Counted from the first letter of the stretch, positions 6,625 through 15,474 are shown. The stretch is 37,125 nucleotides of DNA from Veillonellaceae bacterium (GCA_012523975.1 JAAYSF010000003.1:1-37125), one strand, 5' to 3'. Numbers and translations are program-made. Notes: generated by a model from the sequence alone, not told the origin.

Positions 6625-7395
6625 GTGTCTAAAAAGACAATAGCACTGCTAGTTTTGGCCTTTTTTGTCCTGACTTTAGGCTTGGCTGGCTGCAGTAAAC
6701 AGGAAACGCCGGCTCAGTCCAAAGTTTTAAGAGTAGGAGCTGAGGCTACTTTCCCGCCGTTTGAATTCCAAGATGAAAAAACTAAAGAATATACCGGTTT
6801 TGACATTGATCTTGCCAAGGCTGTCGGTAAGCAAATGGGTTATCAGGTTGAAATTCAGAACATGGGCTTCGACGGACTGATTCCGGCGCTGCAAACCGGT
6901 TCGATTGACATGGTTGCATCAGCGATGAGCATTACTGATGAGCGGTCCCAGAAGGTTAATTTTTCTCAGCCTTACTATAAATCCGGATTGTCGATTGTTG
7001 TTAAGAAAGACAACACTACAATAAACAGCTTTAAAGATCTGGAAGGCAAACGCATTGCCGTGCAAATTGGCACGACATCGGCTAAAGAAGCTCAAAAAAT
7101 AAAAAATGCGCAAGTTCGTGAGTTCAACAGCAACTCCGAGGCTTACATGGAACTTGTAAACGGCGGTGCTGACGCTGTTGTAAACGATCTTCCTGTTAAC
7201 CAATACTATTTAGCTCAAACCGACGGCAAGGACGCTAAGCTGGTTGGTGAGGTTGCCAATGCCGAAGATTACGGCTTGGCTGTCGCTAAGAATAATAAAG
7301 AACTTGCCGACAAAGTCAACAAGGCTTTAGATGAGCTCAAGAAGAACGGCGAGTATGATAAGATTTATCAAAAATGGTTTGGCAATAAGAAGTAA
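6625..7395 (+). CDS. Amino-acid ABC transporter substrate-binding lipoprotein (copy 2)
   Basis: 256 residues, close paralogue of the preceding gene along its whole length, including the signal peptide (MSKKxIAL) and the C-terminal DELKKNGEYDKIYxKWFG. Lipobox LAGC, Cys 23. The core ligand motifs are FPPFEFQDEKTKEYTGFDIDLAKAVG and INFDGLIPAL-type segments. Differences between the copies lie mostly between about residues 125 and 220, in the second lobe, so ligand range or affinity may differ. GTG start with TAGGAGG 7 bases upstream. It is transcribed from its own promoter and lies nearest the permease and ATPase genes. Confidence 0.92.
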   Translation: MSKKTIALLVLAFFVLTLGLAGCSKQETPAQSKVLRVGAEATFPPFEFQDEKTKEYTGFDIDLAKAVGKQMGYQVEIQNMGFDGLIPALQTGSIDMVASAMSITDERSQKVNFSQPYYKSGLSIVVKKDNTTINSFKDLEGKRIAVQIGTTSAKEAQKIKNAQVREFNSNSEAYMELVNGGADAVVNDLPVNQYYLAQTDGKDAKLVGEVANAEDYGLAVAKNNKELADKVNKALDELKKNGEYDKIYQKWFGNKK

Positions 7396-7405
7396 GCTTA
7401 ATTGA

Positions 7406-7430
7406 GGCGCGATTACAGATCGCGCCTTTA
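7406..7430 (+). terminator. Terminator-like hairpin with short T tail
   Basis: GGCGCGAT (7406-7413), TACAG loop, ATCGCGCC (7419-7426), then TTTACC. The stem is strong but the T tract is only three bases, so partial read-through into the permease gene is likely. Confidence 0.7.
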
Positions 7431-7444
7431 CCAGTTTTCATGCC

Positions 7445-7473
7445 TTGACACTATGAAAATCTATGCATATAAT
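7445..7473 (+). promoter_or_regulatory. Consensus sigma-A promoter of permease-ATPase operon
   Basis: TTGACA (7445-7450), 17-bp spacer, TATAAT (7468-7473): a consensus match in both hexamers. Just downstream is the inverted repeat TGTATAT (7475-7481), 6-nt spacer, ATATACA (7488-7494), in the place of a repressor site. Confidence 0.85.
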
Positions 7474-7529
7474 TTGTATATGTATTAATATACATCATTA
7501 GTTACTAAATATTTTTAAGGGTGGAAAAC

Positions 7530-8195
7530 ATGAGTTTTGATTTTGATCTAATAGTCCGATCGCTCCCCTTGCTTCTAATGGGGGCGGGAATTACCATTCA
7601 AATTACGGCAATTAGCGTTGGTATTGGTCTTTTGATTGGTATGTTTATTGGTATCGCAAGATTGTCGTCGAATATTATCATTAAGTCAATAGCTGCAATT
7701 TATGTTGACTTTATCCGCGGAACACCGCTGTTGGTGCAAATTTTTATTATTTATTTTGCCCTGCCGCTTATTTCGGGGCAGCGGATTGACCCGTTTATTG
7801 CGGCTATTACCGCTTGCGGTATTAACAGCGGCGCTTATGTAGCCGAAATTTTCCGGGCTGGCATTCAGTCTATCGACAAGGGGCAGATGGAGGCCGGTCG
7901 TTCCCTGGGAATGTCTTGGTTGCAGACTATGCGGTTTATTATTCTGCCGCAGGCTTTCAAGCGGATTATTCCACCGCTAGGCAATGAATTTATTGCCATG
8001 CTGAAAGATTCATCCTTAGTTTCGGTAATCGGTTTCGAAGAGCTGACCCGCCGCGGACAGCTAATAATTGCCCGGACGTACGGTTCGTTTGAAATATGGA
8101 TGACAGTTGCGGTAATTTACCTGGTTATGACGCTGACTATTTCCCGCTTGGTAGCTTATCTGGAGCGGAGGTATAAAATCGATGATAGAAATTAA
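7530..8195 (+). CDS. Amino-acid ABC transporter permease (HisM/GlnP type)
   Basis: 221 residues with about five membrane helices. The EAA loop is present near [26 protein letters not shown], which is the contact site for the ATPase. The N-terminal signature of polar amino-acid permeases ([13 protein letters not shown]) and [16 protein letters not shown] are clear. Only one permease gene is present, so it should act as a homodimer in the inner membrane. I place the start at ATG 7530, 5 bases after AAGGGTGG, rather than the in-frame GTG at 7521 that lies inside this ribosome site. It overlaps the ATPase gene by 14 bp. Confidence 0.93.
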   Translation: MSFDFDLIVRSLPLLLMGAGITIQITAISVGIGLLIGMFIGIARLSSNIIIKSIAAIYVDFIRGTPLLVQIFIIYFALPLISGQRIDPFIAAITACGINSGAYVAEIFRAGIQSIDKGQMEAGRSLGMSWLQTMRFIILPQAFKRIIPPLGNEFIAMLKDSSLVSVIGFEELTRRGQLIIARTYGSFEIWMTVAVIYLVMTLTISRLVAYLERRYKIDDRN

Positions 8196-8901
8196 AAATG
8201 TTCATAAAAAGTTTGGTAAGCTGCATGTTTTAAAGGGCATTAATGCTCATATTAAAGAAAAAGAAGTGGTCGTTATTATCGGGCCTAGCGGTTCCGGTAA
8301 AAGTACGCTGCTGCGCTGTATGAATTATCTGGAAGAACCGACCGAAGGTGAAATTATTGTAGACGGAATCTCGCTGACGAGTGAGTCCAATATCAATAAG
8401 GTGCGTGAAGAAGTCGGCATGGTGTTCCAGCGATTTAATTTGTTTCCGCATATGTCGGTACTTGAAAACATCATGCTGGCTCCTATAAAGGTCCGTAAGA
8501 TGCCAAAGGCTGACGCTGAGAAGATAGCAATGGATCTTCTTGCCAAGGTTGGACTAACTGATAAGGCCAATGCTTATCCTGAGCAATTGTCCGGCGGACA
8601 GCAGCAGCGGGTGGCGATTGCCCGCGCTTTGGCCATGAAGCCTAAGGTTATGTTGTTTGATGAGCCGACTTCAGCTCTCGATCCTGAGATGATTAACGAG
8701 GTGCTTGATGTCATGAAGGCGTTGGCAAAAGAAGGTATGACCATGGCTGTTGTTACCCACGAAATGGGCTTTGCCCGTGAAGTAGGCGACAGAGTTATCT
8801 TTATGGACGAAGGCCGGATTGTTGAAGAAGGTTCGCCGGATGCCATTTTTAGTTCAGCTAAGGAAGAACGGACCAAAGCCTTTTTATCGAAAATTCTCTA
8901 A
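8182..8901 (+). CDS. Amino-acid ABC transporter ATP-binding protein (GlnQ/HisP type)
   Basis: 239 residues. Walker [10 protein letters not shown] (34-42), Q-loop [14 protein letters not shown] signature LSGGQQQR, Walker [14 protein letters not shown] and H-loop VVTHEMGFA are all intact. The [14 protein letters not shown] forms are typical of the polar amino-acid importer ATPases. It powers uptake together with the permease and the two lipoproteins upstream. ATG start within the end of the permease gene, with GGAGCGGAGG upstream, so the two proteins are translationally coupled. Confidence 0.95.
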   Translation: MIEIKNVHKKFGKLHVLKGINAHIKEKEVVVIIGPSGSGKSTLLRCMNYLEEPTEGEIIVDGISLTSESNINKVREEVGMVFQRFNLFPHMSVLENIMLAPIKVRKMPKADAEKIAMDLLAKVGLTDKANAYPEQLSGGQQQRVAIARALAMKPKVMLFDEPTSALDPEMINEVLDVMKALAKEGMTMAVVTHEMGFAREVGDRVIFMDEGRIVEEGSPDAIFSSAKEERTKAFLSKIL

Positions 8902-8936
8902 TGTAAAAAATTAACAGCCAAAGACGCCGTATTACG

Positions 8937-8965
8937 TTGACAGTTATACCCAGAAGTGGTATACT
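8937..8965 (+). promoter_or_regulatory. Sigma-A promoter of the cold-shock gene
   Basis: TTGACA (8937-8942), 17-bp spacer, TATACT (8960-8965). It gives a 5' untranslated leader of about 55-60 nt before the ATG at 9030. Confidence 0.85.
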
Positions 8966-9029
8966 TAGATTCGTGGTCATTAAAAATAGTAGTATGACCT
9001 GTAGTTTTATTTTAGGAGGAATTTTCAGG

Positions 9030-9227
9030 ATGATTGGTAAAGTTAAATGGTTCAGCGCTGAAAAGGGTTATGGATTTATCGAAAGAGAAGACGGTGGCGA
9101 CGTATTCGTTCACTTCTCAGCTATCCAAGAAGACGGCTTCAAAACTTTAGTTGAAGGTCAAGAAGTTAACTTCGACATCGTTGAAGGCGCTCGTGGACCT
9201 CAAGCAGCTAACGTAACTAAAGCATAA
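9030..9227 (+). CDS. cspA: Cold-shock protein, CspA family
   Basis: 65 residues, a single OB-fold cold-shock domain. RNP1 is KGYGFIE (12-18) and RNP2 is VFVHFSAI (about 25-32). CSPs bind single-stranded RNA and DNA and melt RNA secondary structure, aiding translation at low temperature and transcription antitermination. ATG start with TAGGAGG 10 bases upstream; a longer upstream frame to 8937 exists but covers the promoter, so it is rejected. Single-gene unit with its own promoter and terminator. Many Firmicutes carry several copies, so the numbering is uncertain. Confidence 0.93.
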   Translation: MIGKVKWFSAEKGYGFIEREDGGDVFVHFSAIQEDGFKTLVEGQEVNFDIVEGARGPQAANVTKA

Positions 9228-9240
9228 TAATGTTAAAAAT

Positions 9241-9267
9241 AAACCCGGCTAATTAGCCGGGTTTTTT
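9241..9267 (+). terminator. Rho-independent terminator of csp
   Basis: CCCGGCT-AATT-AGCCGGG stem flanked by AAA and TTTTTT. It is near-symmetric but the next gene is also on the plus strand. Confidence 0.92.
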
Positions 9268-9364
9268 GATAGCCTTGTACTGTAAAACAAGTGACCAAAT
9301 AAGTAAAATTCTTACATAAAGTGTTTATTTTTGTGAAAATTTCATAAATAAACTTTAATTTTGT

Positions 9365-9393
9365 ACAGGAATTATTTTCTTTATGGAGAATAA
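9365..9393 (+). promoter_or_regulatory. Sigma-H-type promoter of hpf
   Basis: ACAGGAATT (9365-9373), 11-bp spacer, GGAGAATAA (9385-9393). The Bacillus sigma-H consensus is RnAGGAwwW-N11/12-RnnGAATww, and every fixed position matches. No good sigma-A promoter was seen in this gap. In Bacillus subtilis the hpf orthologue (yvyD) is known to be under sigma-H and sigma-B. Confidence 0.7.
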
Positions 9394-9428
9394 TAATAAA
9401 TAGAACAGCTGAAGGGGGATGTGCAGTT

Positions 9429-9962
9429 ATGGCTATAACAGTTAGAGGAAAAAACATTGACATCACACCAGCATTAAAAGACTATGTAGAAAAGCGTGTC
9501 GGCAAGGTCACTAAGTATTTCGACTCGCTTGGCGAAATCACCGTTCTCCTCACCGTTGAGAAAGGCAGTCACATTGTCGAGGTAACAGTACCGGTTAATG
9601 GTATGTTGCTTAGAGGTGAAGAATCAACCACTGATATGTACACCTCAATCGACCTGGTAATTGAGAAACTTGAAAGGCAAATTGAGAAATATAAAACTAA
9701 GTTAGCGCGCAAGCTGCGCAGTGGTTTCATTAAAGGCGAGCCGGCGCCAAGCGTCGGTATGACGGCAGACGAGAACGATGATTTTAAAATCGTCAAAACC
9801 AAGCGCTTTGCTGTCAAGCCGATGGATGTTCAAGAAGCCGTTATGCAAATGAATCTTATCAATCACGACTTTTACGTTTTCACCAATGCTGAGACCGAAG
9901 ACGTCAATGTGGTCTATCGTCGTAAGGATGGAAACTACGGCTTGATTGAGCCGGAGTTCTAG
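9429..9962 (+). CDS. hpf: Ribosome hibernation promoting factor, long form
   Basis: 177 residues, typical of long HPF. The N-terminal RaiA/HPF domain (1 to about 100) begins ITVRGKNIDITPALKDYVEKRVGKV and should bind the 30S decoding centre. A linker follows. The C-terminal domain (about 120-177: KTKRFAVKPMDVQEAVMQMNLINHDFYVF) is the dimerisation module that joins two 70S ribosomes into inactive 100S particles. AAGGGGG lies about 10 bases before the ATG. It is monocistronic, ended by a strong two-way terminator. Confidence 0.95.
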   Translation: MAITVRGKNIDITPALKDYVEKRVGKVTKYFDSLGEITVLLTVEKGSHIVEVTVPVNGMLLRGEESTTDMYTSIDLVIEKLERQIEKYKTKLARKLRSGFIKGEPAPSVGMTADENDDFKIVKTKRFAVKPMDVQEAVMQMNLINHDFYVFTNAETEDVNVVYRRKDGNYGLIEPEF

Positions 9963-9970
9963 AGAAGATA

Positions 9971-10009
9971 AAAATATCCGGAGCCTGCTTATTGGCTCCG
10001 GATATTTTT
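9971..10009. terminator. Bidirectional terminator between hpf and the small minus-strand gene
   Basis: A 15-bp perfect stem, AAAATATCCGGAGCC with GGCTCCGGATATTTT, loop of 8 nt. It has T-runs on both strands and serves converging genes. Confidence 0.93.
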
Positions 10010-10011
10010 AT

Positions 10012-10215
10012 CTATCTTCCGAACTTTCGCATCAGTAATATTTCGGCCATTGTGTCGTTTTCGAGCTGACTGGCTTTGTGGGCAAATTCCTGACGGGTGA
10101 AATAGCCTTTTTCGATTAAAAGCTCAATGAGTACGGCAATGGCCATGGTATTCTTGCAATCGACTTCTTTCATATCAGCTATTTGGCCGACAATATCCAG
10201 CATATCGAGTTTCAT
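10012..10215 (-). CDS. Conserved-looking small protein of unknown function
   Basis: 67 residues, predicted mostly helical. The segment AIAVLIELLIEKGYFTRQEF resembles the ExxLxxKGxxTxxEF pattern found in several short Firmicute proteins with a helix-turn-helix-like or regulatory fold, but I do not recognise the family. On the minus strand GGGGAGG (10222-10228) lies about 6 bases before the ATG, and a shared terminator follows the stop, so it is a real gene. It converges on hpf. No promoter is obvious. Confidence 0.75.
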   Translation of the reverse strand: MKLDMLDIVGQIADMKEVDCKNTMAIAVLIELLIEKGYFTRQEFAHKASQLENDTMAEILLMRKFGR

Positions 10216-10386
10216 AGGTCCTCCCCAAGATAGTTTTATTTATTAACAAGTATTGCCAATTTAGCTGAAAGACATTCGCCCGTAAATCAATTCTAGCTAT
10301 TTATTATTCCCGCGCGCGAAAAAAATAACAAGTTTTTAACACTTTTGTAAGCAAAAAAAATCGGGACATACTAAGCTGTGAACAAT

Positions 10387-10573
10387 CTGAGATCGCCACG
10401 TCACTGGCTCCCCGTACATTGAAGTGGAGAATAACTGCGTCAGCACATGGTCAGATAGAAAAGTAGTCGATCCCATAAGCGGTGCGATGACATTTAGGGG
10501 GGGCGCTAGCTAGATTGACGTTGAACGTCCGCACTGTCATTGCGAACGGAGCGCAGCGGCGTGTGGCAATCTT
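10387..10573. repeat. Dispersed paired repeat, long form with 65-bp insert (copy A)
   Basis: Left unit begins CTGAGATCGCCACGTC; right unit reads TGTCATTGCGAACG and ends GGCAATCT, in opposite orientation. Between GGCTCCCCG and GCGATGACA lies a 65-bp insert (10415-10479) that is 94% identical (4 differences) to one in the copy at 33009-33189. It lies directly before the secA promoter. Confidence 0.85.
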
Positions 10574-10601
10574 TGACTTTAAGTCCGTAGTCTGATAAAA
10601 T
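10573..10601 (+). promoter_or_regulatory. Sigma-A promoter of secA
   Basis: TTGACT (10573-10578), 17-bp spacer, TAAAAT (10596-10601). The -35 begins at the last base of the dispersed repeat. The leader is about 45 nt. Confidence 0.65.
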
Positions 10602-10654
10602 TTTAAGATAGGCTTATCATTGGGCTAATAGTGCCAACAGCAAGGAGCTGATGA

Positions 10655-13171
10655 TTGTTGTTTAAATTTCTTAAAAAACTTTTTGGTGATGATAATGAAA
10701 AAGAAATAAAACGCATGATGAAACACGTCGAGCGAATTAATGCTCTCGAACCGGAAATGCAGGGTATGAGCGATTCGTCGCTGACCGCTAAGACCAGGGA
10801 ATTTAAACTGCGTCTGGAAAAGGGTGAAACGCTTGATGATATTTTGCCGGAGGCCTTCGCAGTAGTACGTGAAGGTTCCCGTCGGGTATTAGGTATGCGT
10901 CATTTTGATGTTCAGATGTTGGGCGGCATAACGCTGCACGAAGGTAATATCGCTGAGATGCGAACTGGTGAAGGTAAGACGCTTGTTGCAACTCTGCCGG
11001 TTTATCTTAATGCCCTGACAGGCAAAGGCGTCCATGTTATTACCGTCAATGACTATCTGGCCCGCCGCGACAGCGAATGGATGGGGAAATTATACCGGTT
11101 TTTAGGGTTATCGGTTGGACTAATTGTTCATGGCCTGGATTTTGCTGAACGCAAAATGGCTTATGCCGCTGATGTAACTTATGGTACCAATAACGAGTTC
11201 GGTTTTGACTATCTGCGCGACAATATGGTTATTTATGCCGACCAAATGGTACAGCGCGAGCTTAATTACGCTATTGTCGACGAGGTTGACAGCATTTTGA
11301 TTGACGAAGCCCGTACACCGCTCATCATTTCCGGACCAGGGGAAAAGTCAACCGATCTCTATTATGTTTTGTCCAAGGTTGTAGCAAAGTTTAAAGAAGG
11401 CGAAGACTATACCATTGATGAAAAGGCCCATACTGTGGCGCCGACTGAGCATGGTATTGCTAAGGCCGAGCAAGCGCTTGGCGTAAAGAATCTTTATGAG
11501 CATGAAAATATTGAGCTGTCGCATCACTTCACGCAAGCCTTGAAAGCCAAGGGATTGATGCAACGTGATCGTGATTATGTGGTAAAAGACGGCGAAGTTG
11601 TTATCGTTGACGAGTTTACCGGTCGTCTAATGTTCGGCCGCCGCTACTCCGATGGTCTTCATCAGGCCATCGAGGCTAAAGAAGGCGTAAAAATTGAGCG
11701 CGAAAGCCAAACACTGGCCTCAATTACTTTCCAGAACTACTTCCGCATGTACTCCAAGCTGGCTGGCATGACAGGTACGGCCAAGACCGAGGAGCAGGAA
11801 TTCCGTAAGATTTATCGTCTTGAAGTTATTGTTATTCCGACCAACAAGCAAGTTCAGCGGATTGACAATCCTGATGTAATTTTGAAAACCAAGAAAGCTA
11901 AATATAAGGCTGTTGTTAAAGATATTGTTGAACGCCATGCTAAAGGCCAGCCGCTGCTGGTCGGTACTACCTCTATCGTCCAGTCGGAAGAATTAAGTGC
12001 AGCGCTTAAACGTGCGGGTATTCCCCATAATGTCCTCAATGCGAAATTCCATGAGATGGAGGCCGAGATTGTAGCCGGTGCCGGACAGATGGGGGCAGTA
12101 ACCATTGCCACCAATATGGCCGGCCGGGGTACTGACATTGTCTTGGGCGAAGGCGTAGCCGAACTGGGTGGTCTTCATATTATCGGCACTGAGCGGCATG
12201 AGAGCCGCCGAATTGACAACCAGCTGCGCGGCCGGAGCGGTCGTCAGGGCGACCCTGGTTCAACCCGCTTCTACCTATCGCTTGAAGATGATTTGATGCG
12301 GCTATTCGGTTCAGACAATATTGCCAGTATTATGGATAAGCTGGGAATGGACGAAGATGAGCCGATTGAGCACAAACTGGTAACCCGCTCAATCGAACAG
12401 GCCCAGAAAAAGGTCGAGGCCCGCAACTTTGATATCCGGAAACATGTTTTAGAGTTTGACGATGTTATGAACCAACAGCGTGAGGTTATATACGGCCAGC
12501 GTCGACAAATCCTCATGGGTGAGAACATGCGGGAAAACATTTTCCACATGATCGGAAAAATTCTTGACCGCGCCATGGAGCTTTACGCTGATGAAAAGCT
12601 CTATCCTGAAGAATGGGATTATAGCGGTCTGATTGAATACTGCGAAGACTTCTTTGCACCGGAAGGCATGCTCAATAAAGAGGAGTTGGAAAAACTCAGC
12701 CGTGATGAACTCCGCGAGGCGCTCGCCAAGGCGGCTGAAGAGGCCTATAACAGCCGCGAGGCGCTGTTTGGGGCCGATAATATGCGGGAACTTGAGAAGG
12801 TTGTTATGCTCAAGGTTGTCGATGCGAAGTGGATGGAGCATCTTGATGCAATGGATATGCTGCGCGAGGGCATTGGGCTTAGAGCCTATGGCCAGCGTGA
12901 TCCGCTGATTGAGTATAAAATCGAAGCCTATGATATGTTCCAGCAGATGATCGATAATATCCAAGAAGATATTGTAAAATATATCTTCAGGGTAAATATT
13001 GTGACCCAGCCGGAAGATCGGCTGCAGCAGGCTCAAGCTTCGCATGGCGAGGAAGAGGCTCAGCAGAAAGCCCATCAGCCGATTGTCAATAAGGACCACA
13101 TCGGCCGCAATGAAGAATGCCCGTGCGGTTCTGGCAAAAAGTACAAGAAATGCTGCGGGAAGAATAAATAG
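10655..13171 (+). CDS. secA: Preprotein translocase ATPase SecA
   Basis: 838 residues. Motor domain NBD1 with Walker A MRTGEGKT (102-109) and Walker B DEVDS (209-213), the preprotein cross-linking domain, NBD2 with [11 protein letters not shown] and [13 protein letters not shown], the helical scaffold and wing domains, and a C-terminal zinc site of the SEC-C type ([16 protein letters not shown]). SecA drives unfolded preproteins through SecYEG and can dock on SecB via the zinc site. Start is TTG at 10655, with AAGGAG 7 bases upstream; a second TTG follows at once. Single gene unit; prfB follows after a repeat. Confidence 0.96.
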   Translation: MLFKFLKKLFGDDNEKEIKRMMKHVERINALEPEMQGMSDSSLTAKTREFKLRLEKGETLDDILPEAFAVVREGSRRVLGMRHFDVQMLGGITLHEGNIAEMRTGEGKTLVATLPVYLNALTGKGVHVITVNDYLARRDSEWMGKLYRFLGLSVGLIVHGLDFAERKMAYAADVTYGTNNEFGFDYLRDNMVIYADQMVQRELNYAIVDEVDSILIDEARTPLIISGPGEKSTDLYYVLSKVVAKFKEGEDYTIDEKAHTVAPTEHGIAKAEQALGVKNLYEHENIELSHHFTQALKAKGLMQRDRDYVVKDGEVVIVDEFTGRLMFGRRYSDGLHQAIEAKEGVKIERESQTLASITFQNYFRMYSKLAGMTGTAKTEEQEFRKIYRLEVIVIPTNKQVQRIDNPDVILKTKKAKYKAVVKDIVERHAKGQPLLVGTTSIVQSEELSAALKRAGIPHNVLNAKFHEMEAEIVAGAGQMGAVTIATNMAGRGTDIVLGEGVAELGGLHIIGTERHESRRIDNQLRGRSGRQGDPGSTRFYLSLEDDLMRLFGSDNIASIMDKLGMDEDEPIEHKLVTRSIEQAQKKVEARNFDIRKHVLEFDDVMNQQREVIYGQRRQILMGENMRENIFHMIGKILDRAMELYADEKLYPEEWDYSGLIEYCEDFFAPEGMLNKEELEKLSRDELREALAKAAEEAYNSREALFGADNMRELEKVVMLKVVDAKWMEHLDAMDMLREGIGLRAYGQRDPLIEYKIEAYDMFQQMIDNIQEDIVKYIFRVNIVTQPEDRLQQAQASHGEEEAQQKAHQPIVNKDHIGRNEECPCGSGKKYKKCCGKNK

Positions 13172-13191
13172 AGATAAATAGCTAAAGGAAC

Positions 13192-13281
13192 GAGATCGCC
13201 GCGGGGCTATGTCCCTTGCGATGACAGCTTCGCAGGATAGAGCCAACTCAATTGTCATTGCGAGCGAAGCGCGGCAATCTC
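13192..13281. repeat. Dispersed paired repeat, short form (copy B)
   Basis: GAGATCGCC at the left and GGCAATCTC at the right, 90 bp apart, around two inverted units containing GCGATGACA and TGTCATTGCGA. No 65-bp insert. A TATAAT at 13289-13294 lies just outside it before prfB, but without a clear -35. Confidence 0.85.
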
Positions 13282-13325
13282 AAATCTTTATAATACATGT
13301 ACATGCAGTTTTGGAGGGAAATAGT

Positions 13326-14424
13326 TTGTTATTAGAAGATTTACGCCCTGATATTGTGAGACTGGAGCAGAAATTAGAAGAAATCAGGGTTTCTCTTTGA
13401 CTTAGCCGTTAAAGAAGAAAAGATTGCTGATTTAGAAAATCAAATGGCCGCCCCGGGGTTCTGGGATAACCCGGACGAGGCGCAGAAGATTTCCCAAGAG
13501 GTTACGGCGCTCAAGGATAGCGTAGACCGTTACCGCAGTATTAGTGAACGCTATGACGATATGGCTGTTCTGTGCCAATTGGGCATGGATGAGAATGATG
13601 AAAGCGTTTATTCCGAGGTAAAAGCCGCGTTTGAGGAAATTAACCGAGATATCGAACATCTTGAACTCGAACTTATGCTGTCAGGCGAATATGATGCCAA
13701 TCCGGCAATTTTGACGCTCCATGCCGGAGCCGGCGGCACCGAAGCTCAAGATTGGTGCCAGATGCTGCTTAGGATGTATGTGCGTTGGGCTGAGAAAAGC
13801 AATTTTACGGTTGAGACGATGGACTTTCTGGCCGGTGATGAGGCCGGTGTAAAAAGCGCGACCATCAGGATTGTCGGCCACAACGCTTATGGCTATCTTA
13901 AAGCTGAGAAAGGCGTGCACCGTCTTGTCCGGATTTCACCATTCGACGCCAGCGGCCGCCGTCATACTTCGTTTGCCGCTGTCGATGTAATGCCGGAAAT
14001 TGATGACACTGTAGAAATAAATATTAATATGGCCGATGTCAAGGTCGATACCTACCGGGCTAGCGGCGCGGGCGGTCAGCATATTAATAAGACTGATTCG
14101 GCGGTGCGGATGACGCATATGCCGACTGGGCTTGTGGTTCAATGTCAAAGCGAGCGGTCGCAGATTCAAAATCGTGAACAATGCTTGCGCTTTTTGCGGG
14201 CCAAGCTGTTTGAACTCGAGCGTCGGAAACAAGAACAGGTACTAAATGACATTGGCGGCGAATACCATGCTATTGAGTGGGGCAGTCAGATTCGCTCGTA
14301 TGTGTTCCACCCATATAATATGGTTAAGGACCACCGGACAAATGCCGAGACCGGCAATGTTCAGGCCGTAATGGACGGCGGAATTGATATGTTCATTGAG
14401 GCTTATCTAAAAAACGGTTTATAG
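13326..14424 (+). CDS. prfB: Peptide chain release factor 2, with programmed +1 frameshift
   Basis: 365 residues after frameshifting. The first 24 codons (TTG start at 13326, GGAGGG 7 bases upstream) run to an in-frame UGA at 13398-13400. The slip site is CTT TGA C with an internal Shine-Dalgarno-like AGGG a few bases upstream, as in Escherichia coli prfB. Reading resumes at GAC 13399. The second part has the SPF tripeptide (VRISPFD), which recognises UGA, and GGQ (GAGGQHINKTDS), which triggers peptide release. RF2 ends translation at UGA and UAA; scarce RF2 increases the frameshift and so its own synthesis. A reader who ignores the frameshift would see a truncated 326-residue protein. Confidence 0.95.
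13386..13401 (+). promoter_or_regulatory. RF2 autoregulatory frameshift site
   Basis: AGGG, short spacer TTTCT, then CTTTGAC with UGA as the zero-frame stop. Ribosomes pausing at UGA slip forward by one base onto UUU GAC. All elements of the known bacterial prfB site are present. Confidence 0.92.
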
Positions 14425-14442
14425 CCTGAGGAGGCTTAACTT

Positions 14443-15135
14443 ATGCCGAAACGGTTGTTGTATCTAGTTGCCGTTATTCTGGCGTTGGCAGTAGCAACCC
14501 AATTTATGCTGCCGGCACTTATTTCGGAAATAGTAGCTCAAGGAATGGTCAATCAGACCGGGAGCGATGATGTAAGCGCTGATGTCGATAAGTGGCCTGC
14601 CCTGCTGATGCTGGGCGGCAGTTTTGATAAGATAAACCTGTCGGCTGCTAATGCCCGGACTGACAAAATTACTTTCAGCGAGCTTACGGCCACCTTAAAT
14701 GATGTTCAGCTTGATATGGGCACATTGTTTAATAAACGGCTGATTGCCATGAAATCGGTAGGCGACGTTAAGGTTGCCGCAGTTATTTCGGAGGCCGAGC
14801 TAGCGCGCTATCTCAATCAGTCAGTAAAAGGCGTCAAGAACGCTGTAGTCAGAATTACCCCGGAAAAGGTTCAGGCAACCAGCGCGCTGTCATTTGGCAG
14901 CTTTGCAACCGTTACCGTGACGATTGAGGGTAAAATTGCGGTCGACAGTCACAGAATAAAATTTGTTACTGAGCGGTTTCTGCTCAATGACTCGCCGGTA
15001 GGCAGTATCGGCGGAATGGCCATTACCGAGATACCGCTGGTTGAAAACAACAAACTCCCCTTTAATGTCAGTGTGCGCGACATAGTTTCTGAAAACGGAC
15101 GCATAGTAATTCACGCCGACAATAAGCCAAAATAA
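14443..15135 (+). CDS. DUF2993 / LmeA-family lipid-binding protein
   Basis: 230 residues. One N-terminal membrane anchor or uncleaved signal (about 4-25), then a beta-rich domain of the DUF2993 kind: GGSFDKINLSAANARTDKITFSELTATLNDV, then ISEAELARYLN and LPFNVSVRDI near the end. The actinobacterial member LmeA binds phospholipids and acts in envelope glycolipid maturation; a similar envelope role here is inferred. The ATG follows GAGGAGG. It lies 18 bp after prfB and may be cotranscribed with it. Confidence 0.8.
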   Translation: MPKRLLYLVAVILALAVATQFMLPALISEIVAQGMVNQTGSDDVSADVDKWPALLMLGGSFDKINLSAANARTDKITFSELTATLNDVQLDMGTLFNKRLIAMKSVGDVKVAAVISEAELARYLNQSVKGVKNAVVRITPEKVQATSALSFGSFATVTVTIEGKIAVDSHRIKFVTERFLLNDSPVGSIGGMAITEIPLVENNKLPFNVSVRDIVSENGRIVIHADNKPK

Positions 15136-15219
15136 ATAACCTTAATTAAACTAGGCTGCTTCCCTAAAACATGAAATGCCGTCTCTCCCTCGCACGACAC
15201 TACCCTGTAATTACTCGTA

Positions 15220-15247
15220 TGTCATTGCGAGCGGAGCGCGGCAATCG
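15220..15247 (+). repeat. Single unit of the dispersed repeat (copy C)
   Basis: TGTCATTGCGAGCGGAGCGC followed by GGCAATCGC. The left partner is too eroded to mark (perhaps 15172-15190). Confidence 0.75.
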
Positions 15248-15422
15248 CTTTTTAGGGGGTTTTTTTGTTTTGAAAGCTGAATTTTTGCAGGATTTAGCAC
15301 AGTTTGGCAGAATAAGATAAATTTGCGCTCAGGAATGCGGCTTAATGTTTAAAATTTCCAATTACGCAGATACTAACCAAGATTATTGTGTCTCGATGTC
15401 TCTGTATTTTTGTAGCGCAGCA

Positions 15423-15451
15423 TTGCGATGCGCTATTATTGGCAATACTAT
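15423..15451 (+). promoter_or_regulatory. Possible promoter of the DUF5693-csaB-YitT operon
   Basis: TTGCGA (15423-15428), 17-bp spacer, TACTAT (15446-15451), 24 bp before the likely start codon. Both hexamers are imperfect. Confidence 0.4.
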
Positions 15452-15474
15452 TTCTGTATAAGGTGGAGAGATTG

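Larger units (their letters stand above)
10216..10654. other. Gene-free gap before secA
   Basis: It holds the leader of the minus-strand small gene (10216-10260), an A-rich stretch around 10310-10370, the long dispersed repeat (10387-10573) and the secA promoter (10573-10601). No ORF or RNA gene is evident in it. Confidence 0.7.
15136..15474. other. Gene-free gap before the DUF5693 gene
   Basis: It holds a single repeat unit (15220-15247), a T-rich stretch (15251-15270), a region with no recognisable content (15271-15400), a hairpin AGCGCA/TGCGCT around 15413-15434 and a possible promoter (15423-15451). A longer upstream reading frame from 15388 runs through these signals and is not supported by a ribosome site. 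Confidence 0.6.

Noticed and set aside
8937-9029. Longer cold-shock protein starting at 8937
   Set aside because: The extension begins inside the TTGACA promoter; the ATG at 9030 has TAGGAGG and gives the standard 65-residue protein.
12449-13258. Long minus-strand ORF (269 codons) opposite the 3' end of secA
   Set aside because: It is antisense to conserved secA coding sequence, runs into repeat copy B, has no ribosome site and encodes no recognisable domain.
13209-13325. Upstream extension of the first prfB frame to an ATG at 13209
   Set aside because: It would translate the dispersed repeat; the TTG at 13326 has a proper GGAGGG site and matches the usual RF2 N-terminus.
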